Assembly: GCA_949825045.1 (NCBI GenBank)
Contig: OX463829.1
Span: 19,190,715 to 19,254,714 of the forward strand
Direction of reading: 5' to 3'
DNA: 64,000 nt
From: Argyresthia goedartella
Taxonomy: Eukaryota > Arthropoda > Insecta > Lepidoptera > Argyresthiidae
The first letter of the stretch is position 1. Every line of letters begins with the position of its first letter. The notes under the pieces are model-generated. The model saw nothing but the letters and a program-made list of their open reading frames with translations. It searched no databases and was not told the DNA's origin. This document shows positions 53,709-64,000 of the stretch, in pieces. The translations under genes were made by a program, and so were the position numbers.

Positions 53709-56040
53709 TCTTCCAGTAATAATTAAAATTCTTATTCACAACAATTCACCTTCCACTTCCATTCTATTAGACTGTTCAGCTGTGAAAACTCATTTAAACT
53801 TTCGTCCTGTTAATTGGAATCTTCTATAAGAATACAATATACATACTTAAAATTCTAAAGATTGCTATAAAAACCTATGGATATTTTAATTTAAGCTGCT
53901 CAGAATTCCTCACTAGTATTCAGTTTTCGTAATTTCAATTCATCATCAGGCTTATTTAGGAATAGGAGAATTCCTCTCCTATGGTGGAATAAAAAATGCA
54001 GTAAAGTTGTAGAATGCTCTAAAGACCAATCAATCAAAAATGATCCAACAAAAAATGAAGGTCTTTTATGGCTTACATTAAAGCGGGAAAACCAAATAAG
54101 TTGGGTTGCTTTATGTGAATCCTTCAACAGAACCACACCGATTTCGCATATTTGGACTATGATGAAAAATTAAATAAAAGGTTCGTACATAGTTTCTCAA
54201 ATAATACCATAAGTTAGATCTTCAAATTCCTTAAAATATATACGCCTGATACCGTTGAGGCTAAATTGAAATTAGATAATTTAGTGCACGCTAAGAATAG
54301 CGAATTCCTGGTTAAACCAGTTTGTTTTCAAGAATTACAGTCAGCTATTTCATCTAGGAGAGATATAGCTTTTGGCCTTGACGGGATTTCTGATAAAATG
54401 TTAAAAATGCTTTCTATTATTTTTTATGTAAAACAGTTCTTTTAAATGTGTTCAATTCTTTATGATCTCAAAACTGATAACTTGAAATCGGATTGTCTTT
54501 TTCCAATATTAAAACCAAATTAAGAGAAAGCCCTGACGTATATAGATAGCACTCACATCTTGGGTTGGTAAAATTTTTGAACAAGTTGTCAAATAAAGGC
54601 TTGAGTTTTTTGTTTAATCCAATCATACACTACCCATGAATCAGTTTGGATTTCGTCAAGGTCGATATCCACAAGAGATAGTATAGCCACAGATTACTAA
54701 ATAGTTACGTATAGCTCAACACTGCAATCAGACATCTTTCAATCTGTGAAGAAAAATATATCGTTTGCCGGAGTCTTTTTTGATGTTGTTGGTGCATTCA
54801 ATAATGTCAATCATCATATTTTGTGTAAGGAATTAGCTTCCATTGGAATTCCTATTGAATTTATTGATTTCATTTTTTCCTTTCTTCACGACCGAAAAGT
54901 TTATGTTAAGATTAATAATCTATTGCTCGGTCCTCGATCATCTTTTAGGGGAGTATTTCAAGGTGAGATTTTAATCCCACTCTTATTCGCTTTCTACGTT
55001 TTCAAATTATTTCAAATATTTAAATTAAGACATCAGTCATGAAAAATCTAAAGTGATAACTTTAGATTTTATAGTCATTTTTAATAGGTGTGGCTTAAAT
55101 TATTTTCTGGTTCAAAAACTGATGACGGCGTTGCTGCAGCTACGTACCTACCGTAAATTAAGAGTGGATACGGAGTGAAATTGCCCAAGGAAATTTGCAT
55201 CTTCTCAGCAGAAGCATTTGATGTAGCAAATGCGTCTGCATTTGCTATATCAAATGCATTAACTTATATTTCTGAGCACCCAGCTCATTCCCCGGAAAAC
55301 AAATGGCTAATAATATCTAAAGTATTAGTACTTTGAAAGCTCTTCAATCAAACAAACCGGATTGCAACACCAACTATACTATTTATGATATCAAGAATCG
55401 CTACTCCCAACTTCAATGAAATGTAAATATTGTCTTCATGTGGACTCCATCTTTTGTTGGAGTGATAGGATACGAAAATGCCGAATTACTTGCCAAGGCG
55501 ATCGTTGAAAGTAATGCTCCTGAGTCTACTGTAGCTATGCCAAGCTCCGATTTTATTACCGAACTCAAGCTGAATTTGAAACAAGAATTAATTATTGGCA
55601 ACAATCTCTTGCAGTTAAAGGAAAGGAAAGTCCTGGTACGGATCCGTTAGTAGAAGAATTGGACGTGCCTGGTTCTCTAAGTCAAACATGTGGAAAAGTA
55701 GGAAATTCTATGTTATAATGACACGTTTGAGTCTTAGTCACTGTGGCTTTAGATCACATCTTCATTGTATACAAATTATATCTTCAGCAATTTGTAATGC
55801 CGCTGATCAAACACTGGATCATATATATTTTGATTGTCCGCCCATATTATTCAACGCCTTGCCTTCATCGATAAACTATTGCTCATTATAAATCAGAAGA
55901 TATCCCGCGTACCACTCTTAACTTATAGAAGCATTTTTAAAATTATCAACATATATACGAATATAACTGCTCAACAATTGAAGATATCTGAAGTGGTAGA
56001 ATTATCGGACATGGAATAATACACGGATTAGGAAATTTAT
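53709..56040 (+). pseudogene. Decayed I-like LINE with endonuclease, RT and RNase H remnants
   Basis: Consecutive fragments in several frames: an endonuclease end (HLPVIIKILIHNN, FRPVNWNL at 53709-53829), an RT start (SAISSRRDIAFGLDGISDKM near 54340-54410), NQFGFRQGRYPQE near 54640, and RT palm pieces GVFFDVVGAFNNVNHH and RGVFQGEILIPLLFAFYV (54770-55000). An RNase H remnant follows (ISEHPAHSPENKW; VFMWTPSFVGVIGYENAELL, 55260-55500), then a Cys/His C-terminal remnant (RLSLSHCGFRSHL, TLDHIYFDCP). RNase H after RT points to the I/R1-like LINEs. Frameshifts and stops are many, so it is a fossil. Confidence 0.75.
55214..55257. repeat. Short foldback in the RNase H remnant
   Basis: 20-base arms 55214-55233 and 55238-55257 pair with one mismatch around the loop gtct. 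A direct gcatttg pair brackets the inner part, as if a small inverted duplication had been inserted. Confidence 0.75.
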
Positions 56041-56064
56041 CGGACATGACATTATACAGGGACA

Positions 56065-56215
56065 AGAGTCCTCAAATTAGAGTTGGCTTCGGCCCTATGA
56101 AACAAAATACAAAAGACTTGGCTTCGGCCGAAACAAAAACACGGAAGACTTGGCTTCGGCCTTAAGAAACAAAATTACGGAAAACTTGGCTTCGGCCTTA
56201 ACAAAAAGATGTAAA
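56065..56215. repeat. Minisatellite with ttggcttcggcc units
   Basis: Four spaced repeats of (g/a)a(c/g)ttggcttcggcc separated by aacaaaa-rich spacers, unit about 40 bases, following the I-like LINE remnant. It may be the LINE's 3' end. Confidence 0.75.
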
Positions 56216-56538
56216 CACTGAAGACATGGCTGTACGGCTTTGATTGCCATTGCCTTTCCTTATGGATAAAGACGAAAAAAAATAATGCTAAACTTGAGAA
56301 AACGTCATTGAATGAAATTAAAAAATATTTGCGTTGTCTGTACGGTTTATGCAGTAGTAGTAGTGTAGTATTTATTACTCGATTTCCATACATTAATCTC
56401 TTGCCAATCGTTGTTACTCATATTCTTCATGATTAACATCTACGGAAACTACAAGCATTCAATTTTAGCACCAGAAATTCGTGTGCTTGAAGTAACAGAA
56501 ATGCAAATCAAATATTATTTGGACTGATGTGTATGGAA

Positions 56539-57286
<748 letters not shown>

Positions 57287-57532
57287 GTAAGGATTAGCAA
57301 GGATTTATGTTGCAATTTTTTTCACTACAAAATGTTTCATGAAATAATCTTACAATTAATTATTGGTCAGAATAAAAAAAAAATGGAATCCGAGAAGTCG
57401 AGCAACTTCTTGCCTTACTAAGAATTCCTGGGATTTCTGGAGTCGAATAATTTTGTACTACCGTTTTGATTTAAAGAAATGTCTCAAAAATGTGTTTATT
57501 TGTTTTACAAATACATTAAATACACAGTCAGG

Positions 57533-58824
57533 TCATAAGTTCTGTCACACAATAAAAACTTTTGAATTTAGAACGCTGGCCACAAAAAAGTTTATTGAAT
57601 TTGAATTTCGAATTTTTCATGAAAATAAAAATGTGTACTTTTTAGAATTTTCCTCATTTTTAAATATGGAGTGGACACTTAAAGAAGACCGTGTCGCAGT
57701 TATTGCGTTGCATCGTTGCGGTTACGCGCCAATTCAGATTTTCGACTTAACGAAAAATTTGAATATAACCAGAAGATTCATTTATCGTACCATCAAACGA
57801 TACAATGAAGACTCTAGTGTAGATGACAGGTCAAGAAGTGGTCGCCCTCGCTCTGTTAGGACTCCAGCAGTGATAAAAGCTGTGAAGGCGCGAATTCAAA
57901 TTAATCCCATACGTAAGCAGAAACTGTTGGCCCTTCAGATGGGGTTAAGCAGGACCACGGTGAAAAGGGTGTTAAATGAAGACTAAGGGCTTAGGGCATA
58001 TCGAAGAAAAACAGGTCATTGTTTGGACGCTTGTTTAACGGACCTGAGACTGAAGAGATGCCGCGCTTTGTTGAAGCGGTACGCGGGAAAAAAGCATCGG
58101 GAAATTATTTTTTCGGATGAAAAAATTTTCACCGTGGAAGAGAGCTACAACAAACAAAATGATAAAGTGTACGCAGTGAAGAAGCGAGCAACCGTATTCC
58201 GCGTGTCCAACGAGGTCATTTTCCATCCTCGCTCATGGTTTGGTTGGGAGTCTCTTATTGGGGCTTAACTGAGGTACATTTTTGTGAGAAAGGCGTAAAA
58301 ACGAATGCAGTTGTGTATCAAAATACAGTCCTCAAGAACCTTGTGGAACCTGTTTCTCATACCATGTTTAATAACAGGCAATGGGTATTCCAACAAGATT
58401 CTGCACCAGCTCATAGAGCGAAAAGCACACAAGACTGGCTGGCGGCGCGTGAAATCGACTTCATCCGGCACGAAGACTGGCCCTCCTCCAGTCCAGATTT
58501 GAGTCTGTTAGATTACAACATATGGCAGCACTTGGAGGAAAAGGCCTGCTCAAAGCCTCATCCTGATTTGGAGTCACTCAAGGCATCCTTGATTAAGGCA
58601 GCCGCCGATATTGACATGGACCTCGTTCGTGCTGCGATAGACGACTGGCCGCGCAGAATAAAGGCCTGTATTCAAAATCGCGGGGGTTATTTTGAATAAA
58701 CTTTATTACCATAAGAATCTATGTTTTATTAAGTTCATTTCGCTATATAAATGTTTACATAAATAATAAACATGTCTAAATTATTTCATATTGCACATGT
58801 GACAGAACTTATGACCTGACTATG
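57533..58824 (+). mobile_element. maT-type mariner (DD37D), copy 2, in TMEM185 intron 3
   Basis: 1292-bp relative of 44734-46051 with the same inverted ends, flanked by TA at 57531-57532 and 58825-58826. Same strand as the host gene. Confidence 0.92.
57666..58699 (+). pseudogene. maT/mariner transposase, inactivated
   Basis: ATG at 57666. Compared with copy 1, a T-to-A change makes a stop after VLNED (57984-57986), and 7 bases are missing near 58170, shifting the frame. The catalytic blocks FSDEKIFTVEE, FQQDSAPAH and SPDLSLLDY are still readable in separate frames. Its C-terminus (RAAIDDWPRRIKACIQNRGG) is the normal one lost in copy 1. Confidence 0.9.
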
Positions 58825-58849
58825 TATAATAATAATATATAAACTATAT

Positions 58850-59115
58850 TTGCAGGTATATGTATGTATTGTATTTAGTAGTCTGGTATATAAGTATTTT
58901 ATTTTCCGTATTTTATATTATATGTATTTTAGTATAAATTAGATATTAGATATTGTACACTGCCTACCCTTTCATGATACATTTCCCGTTCATGCCTTGG
59001 TTTGCTGGAAGAAATCTCTTTTTAGAGATAAGCTCGCCTTTGTACATATGATTTCTCCTAATGTAATCTTTTAAATTGAATATGTGTGTGCAATAAAGAA
59101 TTATGAAATAATTAT
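58850..59115 (+). mobile_element. LINE 3'-UTR fragment in TMEM185 intron 3
   Basis: Contains ggtttgctggaagaaatctc, tagagataagctcgcctttg, AATAAA near 59094 and an (attatga)n-like tail, matching the 3' end of the LINE at 46100-49507. No coding sequence. Left edge approximate. Confidence 0.7.
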
Positions 59116-59740
59116 GAATTAAATATTTACAGAGTACCTAATATATTAGGAACAGAGTAACAATCCCATAATATGATTTTTTTGGATTACTAGCTTGGAA
59201 AGGACCCCAAAATTGAAGGCAGTGAACTTTTTTTATACTGTCTTCATGAGTCTAAATATGAATTATATTTTGTATACTCTCTTCATGAGTCTAAATATAT
59301 AAAAATAAATGATGAATAGGAATGACGAAAGTGATTACTATGAAAAGTGGTTATGACTAAGGCTCCCGAGATTTGTCACGGGCGCGATAACTATCAAAGG
59401 TGAATATGACTAAGACTCCCGGGATTTTGCGGGAATCAATACTAGAGAATTCAAATTCTCAAGGTTTTTCAGTTCTCGTGTCTCGAGAATTCTGACTGTT
59501 TTTTTTCATGTCAAATCAGGAAATTCAGATTTACCTAAGTTATTCTGGTCTTTGGTTTTATGAAGAAAAATACCACTGTTTATTAATGTTAAAAATCTTT
59601 TAATAATTCCAATCACAAATCAACATAGGTACTTATATAAAATAAAAAATACAAACAATTAAATAGGTAATTAGACTTCTCAAGCAATAATCAACATACA
59701 TAAAATGAAAAAAATGGGAACATACTTTAAGTAATCATAT
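59116..59740. other. Intronic DNA with short direct repeats
   Basis: tcttcatgagtctaaatat occurs twice (59243-59261 and 59280-59298). atgactaag(g/a)ctcccg occurs twice (near 59354 and 59408). Otherwise nothing is recognised and no TMEM185 exon was found. Confidence 0.45.
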
Positions 59741-59875
59741 TGTGACAGGTGAGCGGCATCTACACCCAGGTGTGGCGGGGAACAGCCCCTCATAGTCGGC
59801 GGAATGGGGATCAGCCCCTCGTAGCTCAGCTCGGTTCACGTTCTCGGCTCGGCGACATGGTTCCATGTCGTCACA
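59741..59875 (-). repeat. 3' LTR of the minus-strand Gypsy element
   Basis: 135 bases with TGTGAC/GTCACA ends. It carries a doubled motif (ggggaacagcccctcatag; ggggatcagcccctcgtag). It shares about 100 bases with 62952-63053 and then diverges. Confidence 0.75.
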
Positions 59876-60116
59876 TTCCCCTTCTTCCTAACGAGATTTT
59901 TCCATCTGAAAAATCACCATATTAAGGCCTGGCAATAACAAATTGTTCCCCATTTGGTTACAAAACTAAATTACTAATTGATTGGCCTCGTATTGTCTAA
60001 TCTCTATTTAAAAAATAAAATAAAATCTGATTGCGGCTGCGGTCTCGGACCGGGGGTCTTCTCGCGTCTCTGGCGAATTTGCCAAATGTAGTATGGCGTA
60101 CTGGTGGCTGGCCGTT

Positions 60117-61190
60117 TTAATTTGTAGATTCCAGCCTGTGTCCCATAGCATCGGACGGAACACATTTTGCCATTTTCCGGAAATAAGTTTTTCCTCTTAG
60201 GATATCTCCTATAACTAGAACCAAACGCATATGTCTATCGACATATGCGTTTGGTTCTAGTTCCGGTCCGATGGCTCTGTCTAGTAGCCTTTGGAACATC
60301 GCTCCACTTGAGTGTAATCCGAAAGGCATCACTTTGAATTGGTACAATCCTCTTCCTGGTACTGTGAACGCGGTGATCTGTTTGCTTTCTGGTTTAAGTT
60401 TTACGTTCCAATACCCGTTCTTCAAGTCGAATTTTGAAAAATAGTTCGCTTTGTTTAGCTTTTCCAATGTGTCGTCTATCTGTGGTAGTGTGTATGCTTC
60501 TCTTACTGAAATTTCGTTGATCTTCCTAAAGTCTATGCAAAAACGGAATTCTCCATTTTCTTTCTTGGCGAGCACTATCGGCGAACTGTAAGGGCTCTTT
60601 GATGTTTCTATAACGTCTTCCTTCAGCATTTTTTCCTCGCGCTCGTCGATTATTTCTTGAAGTTTCGGCTTCCTCGGATAATATCGTTGTTTTATCGGTT
60701 CGTTATGCTTTAACTTGATTTCGTGTTCTGTCCAGTCCGTTCCTTTTGGTGAATATTCGCATTTTTCAAATTCCTCTTCTATTACTCTTTCTAGGTGGAC
60801 GAATTGTTCGCTGCTGATTGTTTCTTCCTGGAATTCTTTTTTTGGTTGATTTATCTCGCTACTTTTGCCTTCAAACTCTTGCGCTGTTTTTTTGGTTTCC
60901 CAGTCAATTTTCAGTCCCGCTCTTCGCAACACGTCCATACCGAGGATAATATAAGGTGCTGATTTTAATATTTTTATTTGATGCTTGAACACTTTTTCCT
61001 TAATTGGAGTGCTATCTCCATAGCCTGTGATACGTCGGCTTTCGAGCCATCCGCTATCCAAACTCTAGTTTTTATTTCCTTAATTTTTGCCCCTTTTTCT
61101 AGGTAATGCTGGAGGACGTCTTTCACATATGAACTCGTGGATCCAGTGTCGACCAAAGCCTTGTATGTTCTTCCTTTTACTTTTATTTCT
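60117..61190 (-). pseudogene. Gypsy protease and partial reverse transcriptase
   Basis: Protease: DTGSTSSYVKD (61120-61156). After a frame change comes SAPYIILGMDVLRRAGLKIDW, then the RT start with SPYSSPIVLAKKENGEFRFC, IDFRKINEISVREAYTLPQI, SKFDLKNGYWNVKL, ITAFTVPGRGLYQFKVMPFG and LLDRAIGPELEPNAYVD. Right before the YxDD palm motif the sequence folds back on itself (60213-60262) and continues in unrelated sequence ending at 60117, so the catalytic YxDD is missing. Confidence 0.85.
60213..60262. repeat. Perfect foldback at the Gypsy deletion junction
   Basis: Arms 60213-60235 and 60240-60262 are exact inverses (23 bases) with loop tatc. The right arm is the true RT sequence; the left arm is an inverted copy joined to different sequence. 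Confidence 0.92.
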
Positions 61191-61207
61191 TCGAATTCCC
61201 GGTTGTC

Positions 61208-61622
61208 TTTTTAGGGTTCCGTACCCGAAGGGTTCCAAACGGGACCCTATTACTAAGACTCCGCTGTCCGTCCATCCGTCCGTCCGTCCGTCTGTCACCA
61301 GGCTGTATCTCAAGAACCTAGCTAGCTAGAGAGTTGAAATTTTCACAGATTATGTATTTATGTTGCCGCTATAACAACAAATACTAAAAAACAGGATAAA
61401 AGAAATATTTAAGGGGGCTCCCATACAACAATTCTTTCAATACCACATACAAACTTATGGATGCACCTGGTTACGTACATGGAGTGTGAAAGTAACCGCA
61501 CCAATAACTTTGTAAACAATATTTTGCTGTCTAAAATCCAAACTATTCACTCCACACAATCGCTTCCATTGAACGGTGGTACGGAACCCTTCGTGCGCGA
61601 TTTAGACTCGCACTTGACCGGT
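61208..61622 (+). mobile_element. Widespread lepidopteran interspersed repeat inserted in gag-pro
   Basis: Begins ttagggttccgtacccgaag, has a (gtcc)n microsatellite at 61267-61293, ctgtatctcaagaacc, ttgaaattttcacagatta and gccgctataacaacaaatac, and ends tacggaacccttcgtgcgcg, then a cacttgaccggtttttc-like tail. Very common in Lepidoptera. It separates the Gypsy protease from gag. Confidence 0.75.
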
Positions 61623-62600
61623 TTTTCTCTGTGTTTTCCATCGTGTAGGTTTTTTCGTTTCTTGGCCTTCCTTCTGATTTGCAGCATTTTATGCTCATCG
61701 CTCCTAATTTCCCGCCTATGCTGCAAAATATCATCCTGGTTCCTCTGCATTCCCTCTTGTCGTGTCCGTTTTTGCCGCAGTTCCAACAGCAGGTTTTCGG
61801 GTTGAAGTTCCTCAGGTGTGTCTGGTTATTGCTTTTTCCAATTGTGGTTTGTTTTGCCTGTTCACATATGGTTCTTGTCTTCTGGGCTCGATTCTCCCTT
61901 CTTTTCTCTCTTCTCCCTTCCCAAGCAAAGGCTTGTGCTCGGTCTGGTATCTTCGAATCGCTGAGTTATATAATTGTTTTGACCGTGCGTTGTGTGTGCT
62001 TCTGACCGGTTATACTGTCCTGGCGGTGGCTGTCTATCCTGGAACTTACTTCTATTCCGGTATTGTTCCTCCATTAGTGTTTCGAAGTCCATCGCTTTTT
62101 GAAGTAGTTCCTTTTAAGTTCTGTATTTCGTTTCTTTTGATGTATAATTTATAATTCACGTCCATGTTCTCATATATTCTGTCTAAAATATCGGTTGTCG
62201 ACAATTTCCCGTGTCTTCTTGTTAATGTTTGCAGTTCGGTCACGTACTCCAGGAATGGTTGTTTGTACCTCTGTTTCAGTGCAATGATTTTTTCCAGGAG
62301 TGAGGCGTCATATTTTCTCGGGAAGTAATATAACTTGAAATCCTCTGTGAACTCTGTCCTGGTGTGCTAGCTGCTTTTATTGTTGCGGCACCACCGAAGG
62401 GCTTGTCCTTTGAGAAGTCGTGGTAATGCCGTCAGTAGCTGGTCTGGTTTCAGGTCATTGGCCTCTAGCATCTCCTCCGTTCTCTCTAGGAACTCGACTG
62501 GGTCGTTGTCTACGTCAAAGCTGATGTTCCATGATGAAATTCTCTTGAAGATGTCTTTGTTCTCTCCCTCGTTCCCCATCTTTGATGTCCCTGGTTGTGC
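61623..62600 (-). pseudogene. Gypsy gag with CCHC zinc knuckle, frame-broken
   Basis: From the minus-strand start MGNEGENKDIFKRISSWNIS (62520-62579) through DPVEFLERTEEML and LLTALPRLLKGQALRW, a retroviral-type gag capsid can be read until a stop at 62367. The frame is then broken. A knuckle CWNCGKNGHDKREC is visible at 61747-61791, just before the inserted repeat. Upstream to 62853 an additional acidic/Glu-rich frame may belong to gag or the leader. Confidence 0.7.
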
Positions 62601-62951
62601 TTCTGGTGTCCGGAATTCCTGGTTTTTCTTGTCTTCCTCTTTTACTTTTTCGGTTAGTGCTTTTCTCAGCTGGTCCGCGGTTAGGCCTTCTGTTTCTACA
62701 CCGCGAACTTGCAGTTCTTCTATGAGCTCTTCTTATTCCTTTTTATACACCCAGGAGGTCATCTGGGTCTGGATATACTTCTTCTGGTACGGGGGACTTT
62801 TTGACGGAACGGCGGAGCTTCAGTCTTCTATTTGTCTATTTTCTCTTCGGTAATATTGAATCGGTATTTATTTTATCCCTAGACGTTACGGTAACGTCCC
62901 TAACCCTAGAGGTCCCTTTTGAGTCTGTGGGTTTTTAATGTTGGGCGCCAG

Positions 62952-63053
62952 TGTGACGGGTGAGCGGCTCCTAAACCCAGTTGTGGCGGGGAACAGCCCC
63001 TCGTAGTCGGCGGAATGGGGATCAGCCCCTCGTAGCTCAGCTCGGTTCACACG
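62952..63053 (-). repeat. Partial 5' LTR of the minus-strand Gypsy element
   Basis: Matches the 3' LTR from tgtgac(g)ggtgagcgg to ctcagctcggttcac and then diverges, so the outer end of the LTR is lost or replaced. Confidence 0.7.
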
Positions 63054-63319
63054 TAGACGTTGCTCGGCCTAGCAATTGTCCTATACTCTCGACTCAATGT
63101 ATATGCGTACCTATTCAGGGACCTGTCTAGGGATCCTATCTAAGTTAAAACTATCACCTCAATATCTATAACACAATCATTTATTTATTTACGCTTAACT
63201 AATAACAACACTAGGCGCTTAGTGCGCCGCACTAGGTCCTAAATTATACGGTGGTAAGATACGCGGGTACCAACTGGAGATAAGGGGTCCCGGAAAGGCT
63301 ACAGGGCAAGCTTCTTCTT
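63054..63319. other. Probable LINE 3' UTR or unassigned sequence
   Basis: Includes an attt-rich stretch (63178-63200) that could be the 3' tail of the minus-strand LINE to the right, but the boundary is not defined. Confidence 0.35.
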
Positions 63320-64000
63320 CGCAGTCATCTCACTCACCCCTTCTGGGGCGTGGGGAGTCGGGGTCAGGTCGACGGACCTCTTCCCGAAGAATCGCCTCTG
63401 TCCACTCCTGTGGACAGGTCATCGGATGGCCCTTGCGGGCGGTGGTCTTCTTGTGGCGCTGGTTTGCAGTGGGTGATCGCCGGCTAGGCAACCAGGTCGC
63501 GTGGCAGGCGGCGGCGGTCGGGCGGGCGCGCGTGGTGCGGCGCCAGTTCGGCGATGTGCGGGTGATGTGACGCATCCGCACGCGCGAACATGCCCTTCGC
63601 CAGCCTCTGGACAACGGTTTCCCATCTTAGGTCCCTTTGGATTGTCGCGTTCCTCACGTAGCGGGGGGCGCCGACGATGATACGCAGAGAGAGGTTCTCT
63701 TGGGCTCGGAGTCTCCGTTTGTTCGTCTCCGAGCACAGGGCGTACCATGCCGGGGCTGCGTAGGTGAGGCGGGATCTCACGTAGGTTTTGTAGATCCCGA
63801 GCTTCGCCCTCAGAGGGAGGCTGGAGTCGAATAGTGGACGCAGCTTGGCGCGTGCCACCTTGACCTAGCTGACAACGTTGTCGATGTTCTGCTTCATGGT
63901 GAGCCGGCGATCAATGGTCACTCCCAGGAACTTCACCTGCGAAGACGCTATCGGCGTGGCGAAGTACTCTCGCAGGTGTCTCTCGACTGCTGCGACGTGC
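63320..64000 (-). mobile_element. Jockey-type LINE, 3' part, running off the window
   Basis: Same family as 44013-44454, longer and not ended at 64000. Homology with that fragment starts at the shared catctcac..caccc motif near 63325. Confidence 0.82.
63484..64000 (-). pseudogene. Jockey reverse transcriptase C-terminal part (partial)
   Basis: From the window edge the minus strand reads HVAAVERHLREYFATP, VKFLGVTIDRRLTMKQNIDN, a TAG stop at 63865-63867, then VARAKLRPLFDSSLPLRAK, GIYKTYVRSRLTYAAPAW and RRLRAQENLSLRIIVGAP to RRRLPRDLVA and stop. These are the thumb and post-RT region of Jockey LINEs. The catalytic palm would lie outside the window. The stop makes it a dead copy. Confidence 0.82.

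Larger units (their letters stand above)
59741..63053 (-). mobile_element. Ty3/Gypsy-like LTR retrotransposon, deleted and interrupted
   Basis: Minus-strand element. The 3' LTR is at 59741-59875 (TGTGAC...GTCACA), preceded on its strand by the purine tract ggaagaaggggaa. The 5' LTR is a partial copy at 62952-63053. A PBS reading TGGCGCCCAAC on the minus strand (62940-62950) follows it and resembles a tRNA-Lys type site. Between them are gag with CCHC, a protease and the RT start; the rest of RT, RNase H and integrase are gone, replaced by a foldback junction at 60213-60262. Another repeat is inserted at 61208-61622. Confidence 0.82.

Overview
This is nuclear DNA of an animal, most likely a moth or butterfly. 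The evidence is one intronless and one intron-containing conserved animal gene with GT-AG introns, a tRNA-derived SINE of the Metulj-like kind typical of Lepidoptera, the interspersed repeat that starts near ttagggttccgtaccc (common in Lepidoptera), maT-type mariners, and many insect LINEs and LTR elements. There are no operons, CRISPR arrays, phage genes or bacterial signals. Family names were recognised by eye from protein motifs and were not searched.

Only two host genes are seen. At the left edge (512-2122, minus) is a complete single-exon gene for the regulatory subunit of the NEDD8-activating enzyme (NAE1/APP-BP1). At 56539-57286 (plus) are the first three coding exons of a TMEM185-family membrane protein. 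Its third intron (from 57287) is full of transposons, and no further exon was found before the window ends.

Everything else is a nest of mobile elements. A 2.6-kb unclassified element lies at 4805-8926 and, inverted, at 50554-53697. The left copy carries a Tc1/mariner-like transposon (4980-7006) with a TA duplication, and the right copy preserves the empty site. Between them lie a Ty3/Gypsy pol remnant, a non-autonomous LTR element with a SINE inside it, a LINE ORF1 fragment split by an internally deleted Gypsy element with matching LTRs, and a DIRS-like tyrosine-recombinase retrotransposon on the minus strand. The DIRS element carries a nearly complete LINE (18497-22574) inside one arm of a perfect foldback palindrome.

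The dominant structural fact is a direct tandem duplication. Bases 5705-24522 recur as 24534-43351 (offset 18829), with no difference noticed in translated ORFs or in nucleotides spot-checked by eye. The two are separated by an 11-base filler. The breakpoints fall inside the transposase of the Tc1/mariner-like element and inside the gag-like ORF of the DIRS element, so neither is a homologous-recombination product of long repeats. Copy 1 has the whole transposon but a broken DIRS gag; copy 2 has a headless transposon but the complete DIRS gag ORF (42697-43737).

Right of the duplication are nested insertions: a Jockey-type LINE fragment with an 11-bp target duplication, then a TAA-flanked inverted-repeat element (44492-49532) holding a maT mariner (44734-46051) and a LINE with a single in-frame stop. 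Then come the inverted 2.6-kb element with a hAT-like MITE, a decayed I-like LINE with RNase H, the TMEM185 exons, a second maT mariner, a minus-strand Gypsy element and a second Jockey-type LINE that runs off the window end. Foldback (inverted-duplication) junctions inside unrelated retroelements recur and are the most unusual local theme.
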